The notes under the pieces were generated by a model, which did not search any database, was not told where the DNA came from, and saw only the letters and a list, made by a program, of their open reading frames with translations. A stretch of 64,000 bases of DNA from Magnetaquicoccus sp039908525 (lineage in GTDB: Bacteria; Pseudomonadota; Magnetococcia; Magnetococcales; Magnetaquicoccaceae). A program made the position numbers and the translations under genes. The stretch spans positions 24,073 through 88,072 of the forward strand of contig JAMOAY010000014.1 of the NCBI GenBank assembly GCA_039908525.1, written 5' to 3'. Positions 1-8,558 of this stretch are shown here, piece after piece. Positions within the stretch are counted from its first letter, which is position 1, and each line of letters opens with the position of its first letter.

Positions 1-35
1 AGCTGATCGACGAAGAGCTGAAAGCGAAAAAGTGA
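1..35 (+). CDS. C-terminal end of a gene entering from the left
   Basis: The frame closing with TGA at 33-35 reads LIDEELKAKK, a lysine-rich hydrophilic tail. Only ten residues are visible, so neither family nor function can be named. Confidence 0.4.
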   Translation, partial: LIDEELKAKK

Positions 36-77
36 GCTGGCCCGTGGGGTCGGTTGTAGCGGCATCCGGGTTTGTTG

Positions 78-106
78 TTGAGGTTTTGGGGTATTGCTGC
101 TAGAGT
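78..106 (+). promoter_or_regulatory. Possible sigma-70-type promoter
   Basis: TTGAGG (78-83), a 17-base spacer, then TAGAGT (101-106). It lies about 40 bases upstream of the small membrane protein gene and could drive that gene and elbB. Prediction by eye only. Confidence 0.35.
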
Positions 107-145
107 GACCGGCGGGGACTGTTTTTCTTGGGGAGTGAATCTGCA

Positions 146-313
146 ATGGAAATTTTAAATCTGATCCCGGTGGGCTTTCTGGTCTGGGTCATCTGGGAGG
201 CCTTCAAGGGCGGCATGAGCCACGACCGGGTGGACGACTATTTTCAGCGCTATCGCCACAAAACCGGGCGCAAGTTTCACAACTTTTTCGGCGTACCCAG
301 CCGGGATCTGTAG
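146..313 (+). CDS. Small single-pass membrane protein, function unknown
   Basis: A 55-residue protein. Residues about 4-20 (LNLIPVGFLVWVIWEAF) form one probable membrane segment; the rest is basic and aromatic (RYRHKTGRKFHNFF) and probably cytoplasmic. ATG 146 is chosen over the in-frame TTG at 128 because GGGGAG sits about ten bases before it. It precedes elbB by 21 bases and may be co-transcribed. I do not recognise a family. Confidence 0.6.
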   Translation: MEILNLIPVGFLVWVIWEAFKGGMSHDRVDDYFQRYRHKTGRKFHNFFGVPSRDL

Positions 314-334
314 CTTCGGGAGAGGAACGGGAGC

Positions 335-994
335 ATGGCAAAAAAACAGGTGGGTGTGGTGCTGTCGGGCTGCGGCGTGCACGATGGCGCGGAGATCCAT
401 GAGGCGACGCTGACCCTCTATTTTCTGGATCGGGCCGGGGCGCAGGCGGTCTGCATGGCCCCCAACGTGCCCCAGCATCATGTGATCAACCATTTCAGCG
501 GCGCCCTGAGCGATGAGGTGCGCAATGTGCTGGTGGAGTCGGCGCGCATCGCACGGGGCAACATTCGCGACCTTGCCACGGTGCAGGCCGGGCAGCTGGA
601 TGCCATCATCCTGCCAGGCGGCTTTGGGGCGGCGAAAAATCTCTCCAACTTGGCCTCTGCGGAAGGTACCCCTCAGGTGCATGCTCCACTGGTTGAGCTG
701 TTGCAGGCCATGCACCGGACCGGCAAACCCATCGGCGCCATTTGCATTGCACCCGCCCTGCTCTCGGTTGCCCTGGCCGGCCAGGGGGTGCTGCTCACCA
801 TCGGCCAGGATGCCGATGTCGCACGGGGCATCGAATCGGCCGGCAACCGGCATCAGGCCAGTGGCGCTGCCGAGATCGTGGTGGACCCCGTCAACAAAGT
901 GGCGAGCACGGCGGCCTACATGTGCGCTGCCGGTATTGGCGAGGCCGGCACCGGGATTGAAAAGCTGGTTCAACAGGTATTGGCGTGGAGTTGA
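335..994 (+). CDS. elbB: ElbB-like glutamine-amidotransferase-fold protein
   Basis: 219 residues, full length for ElbB (also called sigma cross-reacting protein 27A), a DJ-1/PfpI-superfamily member with reported glyoxalase activity in E. coli. Family marks are the N-terminal VGVVLSGCGVHDGAEIHEA, the strand-turn LDAIILPGGFGAAKNL near residue 90, and the nucleophile elbow GKPIGAICIAPALL near residue 130 holding the candidate Cys. Its exact role in cells is uncertain. The next gene starts 5 bases after its stop, so the two are probably co-transcribed. Confidence 0.92.
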   Translation: MAKKQVGVVLSGCGVHDGAEIHEATLTLYFLDRAGAQAVCMAPNVPQHHVINHFSGALSDEVRNVLVESARIARGNIRDLATVQAGQLDAIILPGGFGAAKNLSNLASAEGTPQVHAPLVELLQAMHRTGKPIGAICIAPALLSVALAGQGVLLTIGQDADVARGIESAGNRHQASGAAEIVVDPVNKVASTAAYMCAAGIGEAGTGIEKLVQQVLAWS

Positions 995-998
995 GCGG

Positions 999-2141
999 GT
1001 GGCCACCACACGCCTGCCGGCCCGTTTGATCTACGCCGCCAGCGAATCATCGGCGGATCTCTTTTACGCAACGGGGTTTTTCGCCCCCGATCCCTTTCTG
1101 TTCGTCGCCGATCATGACGGCGTGCGCCATATGGTGCTGAGCGTCCTGGAGATCGACCGGGCCCGGCGCTGCGCCCGGGCAGATCGTCTGCACGATTGGA
1201 GCCTCATCCAGAAACGGTACAGCCAGCGCCACCCGGACGGCGGCGGTGGAGAGCTGGCCTTGATCATCTTCTTTCTCCAGGAGTTGCAGATTCAACAGGC
1301 GCTGGTGCCGGGGGATTTCCCCATCGGTCTGGCCGATTGTCTGCGGCAGGCGGGGATCTCCCTGACGGTGACGGCGCCTTTCTGGGAAGAGCGACCGTTC
1401 AAGCGTGCCGATGAGGTGGCGGCCATCGAGGCGGCCCTGGCCCTGACCGGGGAGGCCATGGCGGTGGGTATCGATCTGATCCGTTCGGCCCGCATCGGGC
1501 CTGCGGGCTGGCTCTATCGGGATGGAGAACCGCTGACCAGCGAGGGGGTTCGGGGTGAGATCCATGCCTTCCTGGTCCGCCATGGGGCCATGCCGTATCA
1601 CACCATCGTCGCCGGTGGGCGACAGGGCGCCGATCCTCACGAGGAGGGTTCCGGGCCGTTGGCGGCCCATCAACCGATCATCCTGGATATCTTTCCCCGC
1701 ATGGCAAAAAGCGGCTATTGGGGTGACATGACCCGCACGGTCTGTCGTGGCGCCCCCAGCGAGCGCCTGCAGCGGGCCTGGCAGGCCGTGCAGGGTGCGC
1801 AGGAGGTGGCCTTTGCCCGCATTCGGGCCGGGGTCGATGGACAGACGGTGCATGAGGCGGTCACGGCCCATCTGACCGAGGCCGGTTTTCCCACCGGTCG
1901 CACGGCGGACGGCCTGCAGGAGGGGTTTTTCCACGGCACCGGCCATGGACTGGGCCTGGAGATCCACGAAGCGCCCCGCATCAGCCAACGCTCGCAGATC
2001 CTGGCGGCTGGTCACCTGGTCACGGTCGAGCCGGGGCTCTATTATCCCGACATGGGTGGCGTGCGTTTGGAGGATGTGGTTCTGGTGGAGGCGGAGGGGT
2101 GTCGCAACTTGACCACGATGCCCAAGTTTCTTGAAGTGTGA
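999..2141 (+). CDS. M24-family metallopeptidase (Xaa-Pro aminopeptidase-like)
   Basis: 380 residues starting at GTG 999, five bases after elbB, with GTGGAG just upstream. The C-terminal pita-bread domain carries the five metal ligands expected of M24: Asp in ILDIFPRM, Asp in GYWGDMTRT, His in FFHGTGHGLGLEIHEAP, Glu in VTVEPGLYY and Glu in GGVRLEDV. The N-terminal part is the creatinase-like domain. A cytosolic dipeptidase or aminopeptidase cleaving before proline is likely; the precise substrate cannot be read from sequence. Confidence 0.9.
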   Translation: MATTRLPARLIYAASESSADLFYATGFFAPDPFLFVADHDGVRHMVLSVLEIDRARRCARADRLHDWSLIQKRYSQRHPDGGGGELALIIFFLQELQIQQALVPGDFPIGLADCLRQAGISLTVTAPFWEERPFKRADEVAAIEAALALTGEAMAVGIDLIRSARIGPAGWLYRDGEPLTSEGVRGEIHAFLVRHGAMPYHTIVAGGRQGADPHEEGSGPLAAHQPIILDIFPRMAKSGYWGDMTRTVCRGAPSERLQRAWQAVQGAQEVAFARIRAGVDGQTVHEAVTAHLTEAGFPTGRTADGLQEGFFHGTGHGLGLEIHEAPRISQRSQILAAGHLVTVEPGLYYPDMGGVRLEDVVLVEAEGCRNLTTMPKFLEV

Positions 2142-2586
2142 TTCCCTGACCGCGCAGCTGCGGCTCTGTTTTTCCCGCGTCGAGTTGGCCATTGCCCTGA
2201 TCATCGCCGGTCTGCTGTTGCTGGCCACCCTGGTCAGCCGGGAGAGCGGGCAGGAGGCCGAGGTGCGCATGGCCTATCGAAAGGTGGTGGTGCCGTGTGT
2301 GGCAGCCCTCCAGGAGGCCTTGCGTCAGGGTCTCTCCCAGGCGCAGGCGACCTATCCCGAGACCCCTCTGGCGGGCGAGGTGCTGCACTGTGTTTTTGAC
2401 AGCACACGCGGGGGCGTCATTGATCGGCTGACCCTCCCGGCCGCCCCCCGCACGTTGCAGGAGATGATGCGGCAAAACCTGGCCGATGGCGGCGGGGTGG
2501 TGGTGGAAGGAAACACGGTCGTGCTGGGACGGACGACTCCCCCGGAATGGGAGGCAGGAGGGAAAAAAGGAGATGATTCTTTGTGA
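2131..2586 (+). CDS. Small protein with a type IV pilin-like N-terminus
   Basis: 151 residues from a TTG at 2131 that overlaps the end of the M24 gene by 11 bases. Around residues 14-33, FSRVELAIALIIAGLLLLAT resembles the prepilin/pseudopilin segment (FTLIEL...), with Glu at +5 and Arg at +3, but the residue before the would-be cleavage site is Cys instead of the usual Gly. The remainder is soluble, contains two cysteines (VVVPCVAAL, LHCVF), and has a polar Gly/Lys-rich tail. It could be a minor pseudopilin-like protein or simply a single-pass membrane protein. Confidence 0.55.
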   Translation: MKCDSLTAQLRLCFSRVELAIALIIAGLLLLATLVSRESGQEAEVRMAYRKVVVPCVAALQEALRQGLSQAQATYPETPLAGEVLHCVFDSTRGGVIDRLTLPAAPRTLQEMMRQNLADGGGVVVEGNTVVLGRTTPPEWEAGGKKGDDSL

Positions 2587-2607
2587 GACGGGTGGATCGG
2601 GGGGGGG

Positions 2608-2946
2608 TCAGTGCGGGAAAAAAGTCTTGAGGATAAGCGCGATAATGCCACCGACACAAACCGCCATCCCCCACTTGAGCGGAGCCATCTCGGCGGCCAT
2701 GCGCAGCTCAAGCTCCTTGATGTCGCGTTTCAATTCCAGAACCTGCACCTCTACCTTGGTCACGTCGGCCTTGGTGGAGAGCTGTCCTTCCAACTCCTTC
2801 AGATCCCGCTTGGCCGCCATATCTTCAAACTGATTGGCGTGGGTCTCCTGGATGGCCTCGGAAATGGCCTCGGCCTGATTCTCCGGAATGCCCGCATCCT
2901 TGAGACGGCGAACAAACTTGAAGGTGTCAAAAGTGATGGCGGTCAC
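2608..2946 (-). CDS. CCDC90/DUF1640-like coiled-coil membrane protein
   Basis: 112 residues: an N-terminal head (ITFDTFKFVRRLKDAGIPEN), a central charged heptad-rich coiled coil of about 50 residues (KRDLKELEGQLSTKADVTKV), and a C-terminal membrane anchor (WGMAVCVGGIIALILKTFF). This layout is that of bacterial DUF1640 proteins, relatives of the mitochondrial CCDC90/MCUR1 family. The bacterial role is unknown. It converges on the pilin-like gene with 21 bases between the stops. Confidence 0.8.
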   Translation of the reverse strand: MTAITFDTFKFVRRLKDAGIPENQAEAISEAIQETHANQFEDMAAKRDLKELEGQLSTKADVTKVEVQVLELKRDIKELELRMAAEMAPLKWGMAVCVGGIIALILKTFFPH

Positions 2947-3010
2947 GGCGGTCTCTCCCGACGGAACATGGGATGAATGGCATCAGGTTACCAGCAACAC
3001 CCCGTCCACA

Positions 3011-4387
3011 TCAATAAAAATCCCTCCCCCCCATCCGGTGTGGCGTGGGCAGTGTCAGCTGGACCCGGAATCCGCCCAAAGTCGATGACCGACCGAACTG
3101 CATGCTCCCCGAATAATGATCGACAATTTCGCGGACAATCGCCAGCCCCAGACCGTGGCCCGGGGTTGTCTCATCGCAGCGAACCCCCCGTTGCGTCAGG
3201 TATTCCATCTCTTCCGGCTTGACGCCCGGTCCATCATCCTCCACCCAGATGTGGGTGTGCATGGCCAGCTCCTCAAAGGTGACACTGATCTTTGTCCGCG
3301 CCCATTTAAAGGCATTGTCGAGCAGATTGCCCAACATTTCCATCATCTCTTCATGGTCGAACGGCAAAGAGAGCCCGGGTGAAACATCCAACTCAACATC
3401 AACGTTTTTTTGAAAGTTAATATTTTTCAGGGTGCGTATCAACGCGCCGAGAGAGTGTTCCGGACAAAAAAGGGCTCCCGACAGAGGCTGATCCGCCAGA
3501 CGTGCCCTGCGCAATTGCTGTTCGATCAATTCGTTCAGGAGCAACAGGCGATTGTCCAGATCCGCGCGCACGCCAACCTCTGCATCCAGTGCAGGGTGCT
3601 GGATAAGCTGGGTCAATGTTGCGATGGGGGTCTTCATGGCATGGGAGAGGTTGGTGATGATGGAACGGGAGCGCACCAGACGTTGCTCCATGCGCAGAAG
3701 CAGGCGGTTGATCTGTCCCACCACACGTTTCAACTCTTCCGGGACGTCGTCTCGCAACCGGCTGATTTGCCCCATCTCCAGTTGAGCCACATCGTGTTGA
3801 ATCTGTTGCAAGGGGCGCATGGCCCGATGCACAGCGATGACATGGATCAGACCCAACAGGAGGAGAAAAGCCAGCGAGATCATACTATACAACAACTGGA
3901 AATCATTGATTGATTTCTCGATTGGAGTCAGATCCTCGGCGACCGCGACGGTCAGTTTTTTTTCCCGCAAAGGAATGCTTCTCAGCAGAGTCAACAAATT
4001 TTCGTCCCGAGGCCCCTTGGTAAAAATGCGCGCCTTGTTGCCGGTTGGCAGGCTGGGCAGGGTCAGCGTGAAGCTTCCCAGGGAGGGAGAACGGAGGAGT
4101 TGCGGTGCGCCCTGCCCCTGCAGGGTGATCTGGTAGTAGTACCCAGAAAATGCAAAGTGGAACAGTGCATCCACACGTTTGTCGTCCAGTCCAATGGTGT
4201 CGGTATCGTCCAGAGAAAGTTCGGCGAGGATGCTGGATATCTCAAGATCCATGCGCGTCTCCAGGTAGTTGGCCGTCAATTCCTGAATGGCGCGGCTGAC
4301 CACGCCCCAGAACAACAGCAACATGATGGTCAGGCTGAGGGTGATGGTGAGTGTCAGGCGGTGTCTGATGGAATAGCCCTGTATCAT
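3011..4387 (-). CDS. PhoQ-like sensor histidine kinase
   Basis: 458 residues. A first membrane segment at about 11-33 (LTITLSLTIMLLLFWGVVS), a periplasmic sensor of about 130 residues, a second membrane segment at about 166-188, a HAMP-like linker, then the kinase core: H-box NLSHAMKTPIATL, N-box LLDNAFKWA, G1 EDDGPGV, G2 GHGLGLAIV. The H-box with K-T-P-I/L resembles PhoQ. It overlaps the response-regulator gene by 4 bases, so the two are translationally coupled partners. The stimulus is unknown; a divalent cation or peptide is plausible by analogy only. Confidence 0.88.
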   Translation of the reverse strand: MIQGYSIRHRLTLTITLSLTIMLLLFWGVVSRAIQELTANYLETRMDLEISSILAELSLDDTDTIGLDDKRVDALFHFAFSGYYYQITLQGQGAPQLLRSPSLGSFTLTLPSLPTGNKARIFTKGPRDENLLTLLRSIPLREKKLTVAVAEDLTPIEKSINDFQLLYSMISLAFLLLLGLIHVIAVHRAMRPLQQIQHDVAQLEMGQISRLRDDVPEELKRVVGQINRLLLRMEQRLVRSRSIITNLSHAMKTPIATLTQLIQHPALDAEVGVRADLDNRLLLLNELIEQQLRRARLADQPLSGALFCPEHSLGALIRTLKNINFQKNVDVELDVSPGLSLPFDHEEMMEMLGNLLDNAFKWARTKISVTFEELAMHTHIWVEDDGPGVKPEEMEYLTQRGVRCDETTPGHGLGLAIVREIVDHYSGSMQFGRSSTLGGFRVQLTLPTPHRMGGRDFY

Positions 4388-5055
4388 GCCGTTGCCCCCG
4401 GAGCAAACAGATAGCCTTGCCAGCGCAAGGTGCGGAAGAGCTCCTTGCCCAATTTTTTGCGCAGATGGTTGACATAGACCTCAATGATGTTGGGATCGAC
4501 CTCCTTGTCAACGTCATAGAGGGCGCGGATCAGCGCCTCTTTGGAATGGATGCGCCCCGGGGAGAGCATGAAGACCCGCATCATGCGAAATTCCATGTCG
4601 GTCAATGGAATCTCGTGGCCATCCGCCTTTTGTACACACTGTCTGTTTTCATCCAGGATGAATCCCTCGACGGCCAACACGCCCTGGGATCGGGCACTGA
4701 AACGGTGGATGAGGGCCTTGACCCTGGCCAACAACTCTTCGATATGGAATGGTTTCCCCAGGTAGTCATCCGCCCCGGCATCGATGCCCTCCACCCGTTC
4801 CTGCCAGGTGTTGCGTGCGGTCAAGATGATCACCGGGACGATGTTTCTTCTTTTCCGCCAATTTTTCAATACCGTCAGCCCGGAACGACCCGGCAGTCCC
4901 AGATCCAGGATGACCGCATGGTAGCTTGTCTCATATCCCATGGACTCTCCCGACAGGGCATCGTGGACCATATCCACCGCAAAATGGGCTTTTTCCAGTT
5001 TCTGTTTCAGTTGGTTGGCCAAAACCTGGTCGTCTTCAACAATCAAGATGCGCAT
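4384..5055 (-). CDS. OmpR/PhoP-family response regulator
   Basis: 223 residues from ATG 5055 (MRILIVEDDQVLANQL). The receiver domain has the acidic pair EDD, phospho-acceptor Asp in AVILDLGLPGRSG, Thr in VIILTARN and Lys in DYLGKPF. The C-terminal winged helix includes LTDMEFRMMRVFMLSPGRI and NIIEVYVNHLRKKLG. In-frame codons reach 5115 upstream, but family alignment favours the start used. Direct repeats resembling PhoP boxes occur in its own upstream region and before terD, suggesting autoregulation and control of the divergent ter genes. Confidence 0.92.
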   Translation of the reverse strand: MRILIVEDDQVLANQLKQKLEKAHFAVDMVHDALSGESMGYETSYHAVILDLGLPGRSGLTVLKNWRKRRNIVPVIILTARNTWQERVEGIDAGADDYLGKPFHIEELLARVKALIHRFSARSQGVLAVEGFILDENRQCVQKADGHEIPLTDMEFRMMRVFMLSPGRIHSKEALIRALYDVDKEVDPNIIEVYVNHLRKKLGKELFRTLRWQGYLFAPGATA

Positions 5056-5117
5056 GCGATCACCCGTGGTAGAAAATAGCCTGTCCCCCCCGCCGGTCAT
5101 CATATTACCGGTCACAC

Positions 5118-5134
5118 CTTAACCGAAACTGAAC
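5118..5134 (-). promoter_or_regulatory. PhoP-box-like direct repeat upstream of the response regulator
   Basis: Read on the minus strand: GTTCAG, 5 bases, GTTAAG. The 6-N5-6 spacing equals one helical turn between half-sites, as in PhoP/OmpR-family sites (family consensus near GTTTA-N5-GTTTA). Candidate autoregulatory site. Confidence 0.45.
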
Positions 5135-5166
5135 CCATGGCCGATTTTTCACAAAAAACGCATTTT

Positions 5167-5183
5167 GTTCAGTTCCAATTCAG
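5167..5183 (+). promoter_or_regulatory. PhoP-box-like direct repeat upstream of terD
   Basis: GTTCAG (5167-5172), 5 bases, ATTCAG (5178-5183) on the plus strand. The first hexamer is identical to the one at the minus-strand site 33 bases away. It lies about 65 bases before the likely terD -10 element. Confidence 0.45.
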
Positions 5184-5225
5184 TTTCTTCCGATATCATC
5201 GGGCTGTACGTCCTCTCCCCGCCGC

Positions 5226-5252
5226 TTGCCTTGCCGGGTGAGCCCGTATACT
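5226..5252 (+). promoter_or_regulatory. Possible terD promoter
   Basis: The -10 candidate TATACT (5247-5252) matches the consensus at five of six positions. The best -35 candidate is TTGCCT (5226-5231) with a short 15-base spacer, as expected for a promoter that needs an activator such as the PhoP-like regulator encoded next door. Confidence 0.35.
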
Positions 5253-5286
5253 ATGAACCGTCATTGTTCTGTGGAGGTGTTTCGTC

Positions 5287-5868
5287 ATGTCCATTTCATT
5301 GCAGAAGGGCCAGAAAATCCGTCTGGCCAAAGAGTCCGGGACCGCCCTGGACCGGGTGATTCTGGGGCTGGGTTGGGATGTGGCTGCCAAGAAAAAAGGG
5401 ATACTGAGTTTTTTGGGTGGTGGGGAGATTGATCTGGATGCCTCCTGTCTCATGTTCGACGAGGCCCGCCAGCTGGTGGACGTGGTCTGGTTCGAACAGC
5501 TGCGCAGCCGGGATGGCTCCATCCAGCACACAGGAGACAATGTGACCGGTGCGGGAGAGGGGGACGATGAGCAGATCATCGTGGAGCTGTCCCGGGTGCC
5601 GGCGCAGGTGGCGTCGCTGGTTTTCGTGGTCAACAGTTTCAGCGGGCAGAGTTTTGAGCGGGTGCAGAATGCCTTTTGCCGCCTGCTGGATGCCTCCAAC
5701 CAGCAGGAGTTTGCCACCTATCAGCTGAATGCGCAGGGAGATCATACGGCCATGATCATGGCCAAACTTTACCGTCATGCCGGCGAATGGAGGATGCACG
5801 CCATCGGCGCGTATGCCCAGGGCAAAACCGTGCAGAGCCTGTTGCCGGTCGTTATCAACCATATCTAG
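5287..5868 (+). CDS. TerD-family protein
   Basis: 193 residues, full length for TerD/TerX/TerZ-type calcium-binding stress proteins. Visible marks are the start MSISLQKGQKIRL, VILGLGWDV, the acidic EIDLDASCLMFD, the DNVTGAGEGDDEQI loop, and the central VVNSFSGQSFERVQNAFCRL. TerD proteins are cytosolic and are linked to tellurite, phage and envelope-stress resistance. It is followed after 18 bases by a TerB-like gene, and a PhoP-like site lies upstream, so induction by the adjacent two-component system is a reasonable inference. Confidence 0.9.
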   Translation: MSISLQKGQKIRLAKESGTALDRVILGLGWDVAAKKKGILSFLGGGEIDLDASCLMFDEARQLVDVVWFEQLRSRDGSIQHTGDNVTGAGEGDDEQIIVELSRVPAQVASLVFVVNSFSGQSFERVQNAFCRLLDASNQQEFATYQLNAQGDHTAMIMAKLYRHAGEWRMHAIGAYAQGKTVQSLLPVVINHI

Positions 5869-5886
5869 GGAACATGGAGCAGATGT

Positions 5887-6339
5887 ATGGGATTTTTCGA
5901 TGATATCAAGAGCCGTGCCTCTCAACTGCACGCATCCCTGAACCAGGAGATGGCCCGTTACAAGAACCGGGCGTTGATGGAGGGGATTCTGGCCGGCTGT
6001 GCGCTGGTGGCCGCCGCCGATGGCAACGTTTCCAGCGAAGAGAAGCAGAAAATGCTCGGCTTTGTCCGCAACTCTGAGGCCCTGAAGGTCTATCCCACCA
6101 ACGAGGTGGTGGATGCCTTTCAACGCCATCTGGGAAAGTTTGAATTCGACTTCAATCTGGGCAAGGCGGAGGCCATGGCGGTGATTGCCAAAATCAAAAA
6201 TGCCGCCGAGGCGCGCCTGCTGGTGCGTGTCTGCTGCAGCATCGGCGCCTCCGATGGCCATTTTGACGAAAAGGAGAAAAAGGTGGTACGGGAAATTTGC
6301 CAGGAGTTGTCTCTTCCTCCGGCGGAGTTTGACCTGTAG
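5887..6339 (+). CDS. TerB-like protein
   Basis: 150 residues matching the all-helical TerB family: GCALVAAADGNVSSEEKQKM with its acidic loop, then the repeat CCSIGASDGHFDEKEKKVVREIC. These D-G-x-x/h loops are the metal-binding-like marks of TerB. It follows terD by 18 bases with GGAG upstream and probably forms a complex at the inner membrane with other Ter proteins. Only terD and terB are present here; terC and other partners are not in the window. Confidence 0.88.
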   Translation: MGFFDDIKSRASQLHASLNQEMARYKNRALMEGILAGCALVAAADGNVSSEEKQKMLGFVRNSEALKVYPTNEVVDAFQRHLGKFEFDFNLGKAEAMAVIAKIKNAAEARLLVRVCCSIGASDGHFDEKEKKVVREICQELSLPPAEFDL

Positions 6340-6436
6340 CGCGATCGCGGTCGCAGCAAACGGATCCAACCGCCGGCCAGAGGGGGGCCGGTGTTCTGTT
6401 GGGTGTTTCATCTCTTGAATCCTGTGCAAGGCAACC

Positions 6437-8491
6437 ATGTCTTTCCGGAAACATGCTGCAGAAAAAGCATGGCTGATGCTCCCCCTTCTCACCCAGCTCA
6501 GGGGGTATCAGCCTGCCTGGATCAAGGGGGATCTCGTGGCCGGTTTGACCGCGTGCATCGTCATGATCCCCTCCGTGCTGGCCTACGCCGAACTGGTGCA
6601 CATGCCACCCATATCGGGCATCTATGCGGCGTTGGCGGCGGCGGTCGGTTATGCCCTGTTCTCTTCCTCTCGACAGGTGATTGCCGGGCCGGATGCGGCC
6701 ATTGGCCTGCTGGCCGGGGCAGCCATCCTGCCATTGGCCGCCGGGGATCCCGCTCGTATCGCGATGCTGGCCGCCGTTCTGGCGCTGTTATCCGGTATTG
6801 TCTTGATGCTGGCCGCCCGTTTGCGGGTGGGGGCCATTGCCGACTTTCTGTCACGCCCCGTGTTGGTGGGCTATCTGAATGGTGCATCCCTGGTACTCGT
6901 CTCCACCCAGATGGGCAAACTGTTTGCCATCAAAACCGAAGGAGAGGAGTTTTTCAACATCCTGTGGCAGATTGTGCAGAAGCTGCCGGAAACCCATCCG
7001 CCCACCTTGCTGTTCGGCACCTTCCTGATTCTGTTGATGGTCACCCTGGCGCGGGTGGTGCCCATTATTCCGGGCGCACTGGCCGTCTCGGTGACGGCCA
7101 TACTGGCCACGCGCTGGTTGGGGTTGGGAGAGATGGGGGTGGCCCTGGTGGGATCCGTGCCTGTCGGGGTGCCCGATTTTGCCGTGCCAACCCTGCACTG
7201 GGCAGACATTCCGGCCTTGGCGCCGGCCGCCATGGCCATCGCCTTTCTGGCCTTTTCGGATGGCATTCTGTTGGCCCAGGCCTTTGCCGACAAAAATCGG
7301 TATGAGATTCATGCCAACAGGGAGTTGACGGCCCTGGGCATTGCCAACATCAGTGCAGGAATCCTGCAAGGATTTCCGGTCTCTGCCAGTCAGTCGCGCA
7401 CCTCCATCGTGGATGCGGCAGGAGGCAAAACCCAGCTTGCCCAACTGATCGCTGCGTGCGGTCTGCTGCTGTTTCTCTATGTCGGGACAAACCTGCTCAT
7501 CTTCCTGCCCAAGGTGGCACTGGCCGCCATCCTGATCGTGACGGCCCTGGGCATGCTGGAGTTGGCAGCCCTGCGTGATCTGTACCGCATGGATCGGTTT
7601 GAATGTCTCCTGTCGATTGCCGTGACTGGAACGATTCTGGTGGCGGGTGTGGTGCCGGGCATTATCATGGGTTTGTTGATTGCCCTGATCGGCATCATTG
7701 TGGAAATATCCCGTCCCGGAGATGCGGTGCTGCAGCGCCAGGGTCCGGGAAAAAAGTTTCATGATGTTGGGAAAAGGATGATCCCGGGTATTGAAACGGA
7801 AACAATTCCCGGTCTGCTGGTTTACCGTCTGTACTCCCCACTGATTTTTGCCAATGCCCGTCATGTGATGAACCGCCTGAGCACCCTGGTTGCGACGGCA
7901 GAGTCGCCTGTCCAATGGATCATCATCGATGCCCAAGCCATCACCGACATGGATATTACCGCCGGACAACGCTTTGCTGAATGGTACCGCGAAATGCGTG
8001 CCGCCGGTATCGAAATCAAAATTGCCGACGCGCCGCGGCCATTCCTGGTGCAGCTGGGGAAGGTGGGCATTTCAGAAGATATTGGCTCCGGTCAGTTCTA
8101 CAACTCGGTCAAAAAGGCTGTGGAAGAGTATGAGGCCTTGCAACAACCGGTTCGAGAGATCGACCTGCTGGTACAAAGTGACGATTACAGCGAAACCTAC
8201 CAGATGTCATTTCGTCGTGAGGGGTCCAATCTGACCGCCACCTGCTCCTGCAATAATGAGGAAGAGAATACCGTCTGCCGTCACCTGTTTCTTGTGCTGA
8301 CGGGAGAGATGGGTGGGTTGATTCTGTTGTCAGGGACGGAAGATGATGTGGATGATATCGTGAAGATGGTGACAGGCACGGATGTTGAGGTGGCCCTGCA
8401 AAGAATGATCGCCGTCGATGAAACCATGCAGACGGCGATGAAAGAGTACCACAAGGCCAAAGAGTCACTGCGCAAAGCGGTGGACGATTGA
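6437..8491 (+). CDS. SulP-family anion transporter with STAS and SWIM-like zinc domain
   Basis: 684 residues. Residues about 20-430 are the SulP membrane domain (start YQPAWIKGDLVAGLTACIVM, then about 10-14 membrane segments; GFPVSASQSRTSIVDAAGGKTQ is typical). Residues about 440-570 are a STAS domain (VYRLYSPLIFANARH, IIIDAQAITDMDITAG). After it, around residues 588-616, NLTATCSCNNEEENTVCRHL gives C603-x-C605-x8-C614-x-H616, the SWIM zinc-finger spacing, followed by a short helical tail. Transport of sulfate, bicarbonate or another anion is likely; the substrate is unknown. A SWIM-like module on a SulP protein is unusual. Part of this gene is duplicated as a relic at 10746-10820. Confidence 0.92.
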   Translation: MSFRKHAAEKAWLMLPLLTQLRGYQPAWIKGDLVAGLTACIVMIPSVLAYAELVHMPPISGIYAALAAAVGYALFSSSRQVIAGPDAAIGLLAGAAILPLAAGDPARIAMLAAVLALLSGIVLMLAARLRVGAIADFLSRPVLVGYLNGASLVLVSTQMGKLFAIKTEGEEFFNILWQIVQKLPETHPPTLLFGTFLILLMVTLARVVPIIPGALAVSVTAILATRWLGLGEMGVALVGSVPVGVPDFAVPTLHWADIPALAPAAMAIAFLAFSDGILLAQAFADKNRYEIHANRELTALGIANISAGILQGFPVSASQSRTSIVDAAGGKTQLAQLIAACGLLLFLYVGTNLLIFLPKVALAAILIVTALGMLELAALRDLYRMDRFECLLSIAVTGTILVAGVVPGIIMGLLIALIGIIVEISRPGDAVLQRQGPGKKFHDVGKRMIPGIETETIPGLLVYRLYSPLIFANARHVMNRLSTLVATAESPVQWIIIDAQAITDMDITAGQRFAEWYREMRAAGIEIKIADAPRPFLVQLGKVGISEDIGSGQFYNSVKKAVEEYEALQQPVREIDLLVQSDDYSETYQMSFRREGSNLTATCSCNNEEENTVCRHLFLVLTGEMGGLILLSGTEDDVDDIVKMVTGTDVEVALQRMIAVDETMQTAMKEYHKAKESLRKAVDD

Positions 8492-8558
8492 CGGATTGTT
8501 TTTCTTTATGTTTTTTTACCTTAGAGGGATAACATCTTTTTAATTCGGCTAGGGACAA

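Noticed and set aside
8140..8170. GGTTCGA-containing stretch as a tRNA T-loop
   Set aside because: It lies inside the SulP coding frame and no cloverleaf can be formed. No tRNA or rRNA gene was found in the window.
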